Of a DNA stretch of 13,751 nucleotides, positions 9,572 through 13,751 are shown one piece after another. Source of the stretch: Burkholderia sp. (GTDB lineage Bacteria; Pseudomonadota; Gammaproteobacteria; Burkholderiales; Burkholderiaceae); NCBI GenBank assembly GCA_028292565.1, contig JAQGMD010000430.1:1-13751 (forward strand), in the 5' to 3' direction. The position numbers were made by a program, and so were the translations under genes. The notes under the pieces are model-generated. The model saw nothing but the letters and a program-made list of their open reading frames with translations, was not told the origin of the DNA and did no database searches. Within the stretch, counting starts at the first letter, position 1, and each line of letters opens with the position of its first letter.

Positions 9572-9614
9572 AAAAGAAAAACAAAACCCCCGCGACCGGC
9601 TGGTGGCGGGGGTT
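9572..9614 (-). terminator. Second minus-strand intrinsic terminator, upstream of nfeD
   Basis: On the minus strand AACCCCCGC pairs with GCGGGGGTT (nine bp). A small inner ACC/GGT pairing lies in the loop, and the T-rich tract TTTTGTTTTTCTTTTC follows. It ends about 40 bases before the nfeD start and lies about 125 bases beyond the first ppsA terminator. It may be a back-up terminator for ppsA, the end of a short independent RNA, or an attenuator in the nfeD leader. Confidence 0.85.
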
Positions 9615-9668
9615 CAACGCAAAAGCGATTCACAACTATTTTTGTTTATTGTTGTTCGTCTTTAATTG
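9572..9668 (-). ncRNA. Candidate small RNA or nfeD leader RNA
   Basis: Between two minus-strand terminators lies an AT-rich stretch with no gene. TTGATG (9702-9697) and TACACT (9680-9675), 16 bases apart, could form a promoter starting near 9668. The RNA would be about 95 bases long. It would be A-rich and unstructured at its 5' part (ACAACAATAAACAAAAATA), then a tiny CGC-TTTT-GCG hairpin, then the nine-bp GC-rich terminator stem with a long U tail. That layout resembles Hfq-dependent small RNAs. Both boxes match the consensus at only four of six positions, so this remains a hypothesis. Confidence 0.3.
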
Positions 9669-9737
9669 CAGGGTAGTGTATTTCAAAATTCCTCAACATC
9701 AAATGGATAATTGCTAATTTTTGTTAGTCTGCAACAA

Positions 9738-9767
9738 GTAAAAAAACGCGAGCACAAGGCCCGCGTT
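9738..9767 (-). terminator. Intrinsic terminator of ppsA
   Basis: On the minus strand AACGCG and CGCGTT pair, extended inside by GC/GC across one mismatch, and are followed directly by seven T residues. It lies 22 bases after the ppsA stop, in the correct place and orientation to end that transcript. Confidence 0.85.
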
Positions 9768-9789
9768 CTTTACCGGAAGTCGAAAAGTC

Positions 9790-12216
9790 TTACTTGACCA
9801 ACGCCAGTTGTTGCCAGGTTGCGATGACGGAGTCAGGATTGAGCGAAATCGACCCAATCCCCTGCTTCATCAGCCATTCCGCGAAGTCCGGGTGATCGGA
9901 CGGTCCCTGGCCGCAGATGCCGATGTACTTACCTTGTGCAACACATGCGGAGATGGCACGCGACAGCAGTGCCTTCACCGCTTCATCGCGCTCATCGAAA
10001 TCGGCAGCCAGCAATTCCATACCGGAATCGCGATCCAGCCCGAGCGTCAGCTGGGTCAGGTCGTTGGAGCCGATCGAGAAACCGTCGAAATGCTCGAGGA
10101 ATTGTTCCGCCAGGATCGCGTTGGAGGGCACTTCGCACATCATGATCAGGCGCAGGCCGTTTTCGCCGCGCTTGAGTCCGTTCTTGGCCAGCAGCTTCAC
10201 CACCTTTTCCGCCTGGCCGACCGTACGGACAAATGGCACCATAACCTCGACGTTGGTCAGGCCCATGTCGTCACGCACGCGCTTCAGCGCCAGGCATTCC
10301 ATTTCGAACGACTCCGCGAAGTCAGCCGCGAGGTAGCGTGCCGCGCCGCGGAAACCGAGCATCGGGTTCTCCTCGTCCGGTTCGTAGCGCGAACCGCCGA
10401 TCAGCTTTTTATACTCATTCGACTTGAAGTCCGACAGGCGCACGATGACCGGCTTCGGCCAGAACGCCGCAGCGATGGTGGCAACCCCTTCAGCCAGCTT
10501 GTCTACGTAAAACGCCTTCGGCGATGCGTGGCCGCGCGCGACGGATTCCACTGCTTTCTTCAGGTCGGCATCGATATTCGGATACTCGAGGATCGCTTTC
10601 GGATGCACGCCGATATTGTTGTTGATGATGAACTCGAGACGGGCCAGGCCGACGCCATTGTTCGGAATCGACTGGAAGTCGAATGCCAGCTGCGGATTGC
10701 CGACGTTCAACATGATCTTCAATGGAATTAAAGGCAGTTCGCCGCGCGATACTTCAGTGACCTCGGTTTCAAGCAAGCCATCATAAATCCGGCCCTCGTC
10801 GCCCTCGGCGCACGATACGGTGACCAGCGTGCCGTCTTTAAGCATGTCGGTCGCGTTGCCGCAGCCGACTACCGCCGGCACACCCAGTTCGCGGGCGATG
10901 ATCGCGGCGTGGCAGGTACGACCACCACGATTGGTCACGATGGCGGATGCCCGCTTCATCACCGGTTCCCAGTTAGGGTCGGTCATGTCGGCCACCAGCA
11001 CGTCGCCAGGCTGCACACGCTCCATTTCGGAGGGATCGCGGATTACGCGAACCGGGCCGGCGCCGATTTTCTGACCGATAGCGCGCCCTGACGCGAGCAC
11101 CGAGCCGGAGCCCTTGAGCTTGAAGCGCTGCTGCGCATCAGTCGCTTTCTGCTGCGATTTCACCGTCTCCGGGCGCGCCTGCAGAATGTACAGTTTGCCG
11201 TCGCGGCCGTCCTTGCCCCATTCGATGTCCATCGGACGGTCGTAATGCTTCTCGATGATCACCGCGTATTTGGCCAGCTCGACGATTTCCTTGTCGTTCA
11301 GCGAATAGCGGTTGCGCAACTCGATCGGCACGTCGACCGTCTTGACCGAACGTCCGGCCTTGGCTTCGCCGGTGAATTCCATTTTGATCAGTTTGGAGCC
11401 GATGTTGCGGCGGATGATAGGCAGCTTGCCCTGCTCCAGCATCGGCTTGTGCACATAAAACTCGTCGGGGTTGACGGCGCCCTGGACCACGGTTTCGCCC
11501 AGCCCGTAGCTGGATGTAATGAAGACCACGTCCCTGAATCCCGACTCGGTGTCGAGCGTAAACATCACGCCCGCCGCGCCCACGTCGGAACGGACCATGC
11601 GCTGCACACCTGCGGACAGGGCGACGTCGGCATGGGTAAAGCCTTTGTGGACGCGGTAGGAGATCGCCCGGTCGTTATAGAGCGAAGCAAAGACGTGCTT
11701 GATCGCTTCCAGCACGTTGTCGATGCCGACCACGTTCAGGAAGGTCTCTTGTTGACCGGCAAACGATGCGTCGGGCAAATCTTCCGCGGTTGCAGACGAA
11801 CGGACCGCAAACGACATTTCGCTGGACGAATCGGCAACCAGCCTCTTGTAAAACTCGCGGATCTCTTCTTCCAGGCCAGGCTGGAGCGGTGTGTCGATGA
11901 TCCATTGACGAATCTCGGCGCCGGCTTGGGCCAGAGCCCTGACATCGTCCACGTTGAGCGACTCCAGGCGATCAGCGATGCGCTGTGCTAATGGCAGCCC
12001 ATTGTCGATGCTGTGGGAGAGAAAATCGCGGAACGCATGGGCGGTGGTAGCAAACCCGCCCGGCACGCGCACGCCGGCGCCGGCCAGTTGGCTGATCATT
12101 TCACCGAGCGATGCGTTTTTGCCGCCGACGGACTCGACGTCCGTCATTCGCAAATGCTCAAAGGAAGCTACGTACGTAACCCCCGGGGTAACCCCTGAAT
12201 GTACTGCGTTGGACAT
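9790..12216 (-). CDS. ppsA: Phosphoenolpyruvate synthase (pyruvate, water dikinase)
   Basis: PpsA (808 residues from this start) makes phosphoenolpyruvate, AMP and phosphate from pyruvate, ATP and water, the entry to gluconeogenesis. ATG at 12216 is chosen over the longer frame because AGAGG sits seven bases upstream and MSNAVHSG resembles known N termini. The extra 32 residues are basic and non-family. The N-terminal ATP-grasp domain has [11 protein letters not shown] (30-40) and [23 protein letters not shown]. The swivelling phosphohistidine domain has [11 protein letters not shown] with catalytic His436. The C-terminal TIM barrel carries [18 protein letters not shown] and [15 protein letters not shown] (Cys768 onward). 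Thr434, two residues before the catalytic His, is at the position PpsR phosphorylates in E. coli PpsA. The gene is monocistronic, ends at an intrinsic terminator and is divergent from ppsR. Confidence 0.97.
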   Translation of the reverse strand: MSNAVHSGVTPGVTYVASFEHLRMTDVESVGGKNASLGEMISQLAGAGVRVPGGFATTAHAFRDFLSHSIDNGLPLAQRIADRLESLNVDDVRALAQAGAEIRQWIIDTPLQPGLEEEIREFYKRLVADSSSEMSFAVRSSATAEDLPDASFAGQQETFLNVVGIDNVLEAIKHVFASLYNDRAISYRVHKGFTHADVALSAGVQRMVRSDVGAAGVMFTLDTESGFRDVVFITSSYGLGETVVQGAVNPDEFYVHKPMLEQGKLPIIRRNIGSKLIKMEFTGEAKAGRSVKTVDVPIELRNRYSLNDKEIVELAKYAVIIEKHYDRPMDIEWGKDGRDGKLYILQARPETVKSQQKATDAQQRFKLKGSGSVLASGRAIGQKIGAGPVRVIRDPSEMERVQPGDVLVADMTDPNWEPVMKRASAIVTNRGGRTCHAAIIARELGVPAVVGCGNATDMLKDGTLVTVSCAEGDEGRIYDGLLETEVTEVSRGELPLIPLKIMLNVGNPQLAFDFQSIPNNGVGLARLEFIINNNIGVHPKAILEYPNIDADLKKAVESVARGHASPKAFYVDKLAEGVATIAAAFWPKPVIVRLSDFKSNEYKKLIGGSRYEPDEENPMLGFRGAARYLAADFAESFEMECLALKRVRDDMGLTNVEVMVPFVRTVGQAEKVVKLLAKNGLKRGENGLRLIMMCEVPSNAILAEQFLEHFDGFSIGSNDLTQLTLGLDRDSGMELLAADFDERDEAVKALLSRAISACVAQGKYIGICGQGPSDHPDFAEWLMKQGIGSISLNPDSVIATWQQLALVK

Positions 12217-12391
12217 AACAACCTCTAGTTTGATGATAAGAAATCTGCATGTGTGCCTTCGCTGTCTTGCGCTTTTTGTTATTCTTCTCGATGCAATGCG
12301 ACGTTGTGCCACTTATGTGCAGCATTTTACAGGGCGTAACACACTTTGCCTCTAAAATCGCCGCTTTTATTGCTTTATATTCAAACTTATC
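12217..12391. promoter_or_regulatory. Divergent ppsA/ppsR control region
   Basis: This 175-base intergenic space must hold the promoters of both genes unless transcription enters from elsewhere. Visible candidates are TATATT (12376-12381) and TAAAAT (12353-12358) on the plus strand for ppsR, and TGTAAAAT on the minus strand (around 12332-12325) for ppsA. None has a convincing -35 partner. If TATATT is used, the ppsR transcript would have almost no leader, which would fit the absence of a Shine-Dalgarno sequence before its ATG. I see no clear operator dyad. Confidence 0.35.
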
Positions 12392-13240
12392 ATGCCCGAA
12401 TTGCCAGCCCACTTGCCTCCCCCCGCCGATCGCACCGTTTTCTTTGTCTCCGATGGAACAGGTATCACCGCCGAAACCTTCGGCCACTCCGTGCTCACCC
12501 AGTTTGAATTGCGTTTCAGGCAGGTCCGGCTGCCGTTTATCGATACCCTGGACAAGGCGCATGGCGCAGTTCGGGAAATCAACGAGGCATTCGAGAGGGA
12601 CGGCAAGAGGCCGATCGTGTTCTCGACCCTGGTGAAATCGGAGTTGTCGTCCGTGGTACGGCAATCCAAGGGCATGCATATGGACCTGATCCAGACCTTC
12701 GTGGAGCCGCTGGAACAGGAACTTGGTGTGAAATCCACGCACACAATCGGGCGCAGCCACAATATCGCCGATTCGGAAGACTACAAAAATCGCATTGAAG
12801 CGATCAATTTTTCACTGGCGCACGATGACGGCCAGTCGCACCAGAACCTGGAATCAGCGGATGTGATCCTGGTAGGCGTATCGCGCTCGGGCAAGACGCC
12901 GACCAGCCTCTACCTGGCGATGCAATATGGGGTGAAGGCGGCAAACTATCCGTTGATTCCTGAAGACTTCGAGCGTGGCAAGTTGCCGAGCGGATTGTTG
13001 CCGTTCAAGAAGAAGATCTTCGGCCTGTCCATTGCGCCCGACCGCCTGGCCGAAGTTCGGAATGAGCGACGCCCGGGCAGCAAATACGCGGCATTGGAAA
13101 ACTGCCGCTACGAAATCAACGAAGCCGAGACCATGATGCGCCGCGAAGGCATCCGCTGGATGTCTTCCACCGTTAAATCGATCGAAGAAATCGCGGCAAT
13201 GATCCTGCAGGAGATCAAGTCGGACAAGCGCGGTTATTAA
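12392..13240 (+). CDS. ppsR: PEP synthase regulatory kinase/pyrophosphorylase (DUF299)
   Basis: PpsR (282 residues) is a bifunctional enzyme. It inactivates PEP synthase by ADP-dependent phosphorylation of a threonine beside the catalytic histidine, and reactivates it by phosphate-dependent removal that yields pyrophosphate. Family features visible are [20 protein letters not shown] near the N terminus (14-33), the P-loop [16 protein letters not shown] (161-176) and the C-terminal [19 protein letters not shown]. Length is normal. It is transcribed away from its target gene ppsA across 175 bases, the classic pairing, so the two are expected to work as a control unit for gluconeogenic flux. The ATG has no evident ribosome binding site. 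Confidence 0.96.
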   Translation: MPELPAHLPPPADRTVFFVSDGTGITAETFGHSVLTQFELRFRQVRLPFIDTLDKAHGAVREINEAFERDGKRPIVFSTLVKSELSSVVRQSKGMHMDLIQTFVEPLEQELGVKSTHTIGRSHNIADSEDYKNRIEAINFSLAHDDGQSHQNLESADVILVGVSRSGKTPTSLYLAMQYGVKAANYPLIPEDFERGKLPSGLLPFKKKIFGLSIAPDRLAEVRNERRPGSKYAALENCRYEINEAETMMRREGIRWMSSTVKSIEEIAAMILQEIKSDKRGY

Positions 13241-13265
13241 TTGGTTTTCGCTCAACGATAGCATT

Positions 13266-13297
13266 TCTTCCCTGCTCAATGGCCGGGAAAGATTTTT
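13266..13297 (+). terminator. Possible weak terminator after ppsR
   Basis: CTTCCC and GGGAAAG can pair (five to six bp) around a loop of about 12 bases, followed by ATTTTT. It lies about 26 bases after the ppsR stop. The stem is short, so this is a tentative call. Confidence 0.35.
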
Positions 13298-13346
13298 GGA
13301 ACTCTCCTTACGGAATCCTTACATATTGATTATAAATAGGGTAGGG

Positions 13347-13363
13347 CTTCCGGAGGATTGCCA
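13347..13363 (+). promoter_or_regulatory. Ribosome binding site of the small membrane protein gene
   Basis: CGGAGGA lies six bases before the ATG at 13363, a near-perfect Shine-Dalgarno match that fixes the start. About 25 bases further up, TATAAAT at 13331-13337 is a good -10-like string, but the -35 position is poor. Confidence 0.6.
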
Positions 13364-13704
13364 TGGATGTATTACTGATTGAACTGCTTTTATGGTGCGG
13401 GCTGCTGTTCCTGTTCTGGGCGCTGAAAGACGGATTGGGACAGGTTGAGTCCGAAATGGAGTCTTTCGGATTATTCGGTTCGCCGCAGGTGGCCGGTGCA
13501 GCGGGCCGTGCACGCTATGTTCATCCTGAAAAACTTACGGAACCGATCGGGAGTTACAAGGACGCGCCGATTTATCGCTATGCCACCATCGACGGTCGCC
13601 GATACCAGTTCGACAGGGTTACGCCCGCGATCGCGAGCGAAGTGCTGAATGAGGAAGAACGCTGCATGGAGCCCGGACTCGTCTACGTGCGTTGTGATGC
13701 GTAG
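13363..13704 (+). CDS. Small predicted membrane-anchored protein of unknown function
   Basis: The protein has 113 residues. The start is supported by the strong ribosome binding site. A single hydrophobic helix at about residues 3-21 (LLIELLLWCGLLFLFWAL) should anchor it in the inner membrane. The acidic, Gly-rich part after it suggests an N-out, C-in or C-out topology that cannot be decided. The C-terminal two thirds is soluble and looks folded, with IGSYKDAPIYRYATIDGRRYQFDRV and a closing RCMEPGLVYVRCDA containing two cysteines (about residues 101 and 111). I do not recognise the family. Codon use resembles its neighbours, so a recent transfer is not indicated. The TAG stop runs into the left arm of a 20-bp inverted repeat. 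Confidence 0.75.
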   Translation: MDVLLIELLLWCGLLFLFWALKDGLGQVESEMESFGLFGSPQVAGAAGRARYVHPEKLTEPIGSYKDAPIYRYATIDGRRYQFDRVTPAIASEVLNEEERCMEPGLVYVRCDA

Positions 13705-13750
13705 GGGGCACCGTGCGCACCATGCGGTTCTGGTGCGCACGGTGCCCCCT
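13703..13750. repeat. Perfect 20-bp inverted repeat after the small membrane protein gene
   Basis: The arm at 13703-13722 (starting AGGGGGCACC) and the arm at 13731-13750 (ending GGTGCCCCCT) are exact reverse complements with an eight-base loop, TGCGGTTC. Each arm contains the self-palindrome GTGCGCAC. The window ends one base after it, so a following T-run cannot be checked. It could be a terminator, a REP-type dispersed repeat, or the edge of a small mobile element. Confidence 0.9.
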
Positions 13751-13751
13751 C

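Noticed and set aside
12217..12312. 32-codon N-terminal extension of ppsA
   Set aside because: It is basic, unlike family N termini, and the ATG at 12216 has a good ribosome binding site.
13703..13751. Mobile element or integron attC-type site at the right edge
   Set aside because: No transposase, integrase or target duplication is visible, and the sequence stops at the repeat, so only an inverted repeat is claimed.

Overview
This window carries ordinary chromosomal housekeeping DNA from a Betaproteobacterium, most likely of the order Burkholderiales and plausibly Oxalobacteraceae (Herbaspirillum, Herminiimonas or Collimonas type). That placement is an inference from protein sequence character, the GC-rich codon use and the gene order (guaB-guaA-queE-queD-tadA; ratA-rnfH beside smpB; ppsA divergent from ppsR). 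No insertion sequence, prophage, integrase, CRISPR array, tRNA or rRNA was seen, and gene density is high. The longest gap without a gene is about 257 bases (9533-9789).

Left part (1-6102). The 3' end of an IlvD/Edd-family dehydratase (+) converges on, and overlaps by 9 bases, a block of six minus-strand genes. In transcription order these are guaB (IMP dehydrogenase), guaA (GMP synthase), queE and queD (two steps of 7-deazaguanine/queuosine synthesis), tadA (tRNA adenosine-34 deaminase) and ldcA (murein LD-carboxypeptidase). guaB and guaA make GMP, and GTP is the precursor used by QueD/QueE; QueD/QueE and TadA all serve wobble-base modification of tRNA. The guaB-guaA and guaA-queE spacers hold clear inverted repeats, while queE-queD-tadA are tightly packed (16-base gap, then an overlap). 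guaB has a perfect TATAAT box and a good ribosome binding site.

Middle part (6103-9532). Divergent from guaB is a secreted or periplasmic DUF4124 protein with its own intrinsic terminator. That terminator overlaps the 3' end of the minus-strand rnfH gene. rnfH overlaps ratA by 8 bases, and ratA is divergent from smpB, the tmRNA partner. A minus-strand pair follows, encoding an NfeD-like membrane protein and an SPFH/band-7 (QmcA-like) protein.

Right part (9533-13751). Two tandem minus-strand terminators flank an AT-rich stretch of about 125 bases downstream of ppsA (phosphoenolpyruvate synthase). That stretch is a candidate small-RNA locus or nfeD leader. ppsA is divergent from ppsR, which encodes the kinase/phosphorylase that switches PEP synthase off and on. 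The window ends with a small predicted membrane protein of unknown function, followed directly by a perfect 20-bp inverted repeat.

I looked for an undescribed system and found none at the protein level. The most interesting material is non-coding: the candidate small RNA, several strong hairpins in operon spacers, and the long terminal inverted repeat.
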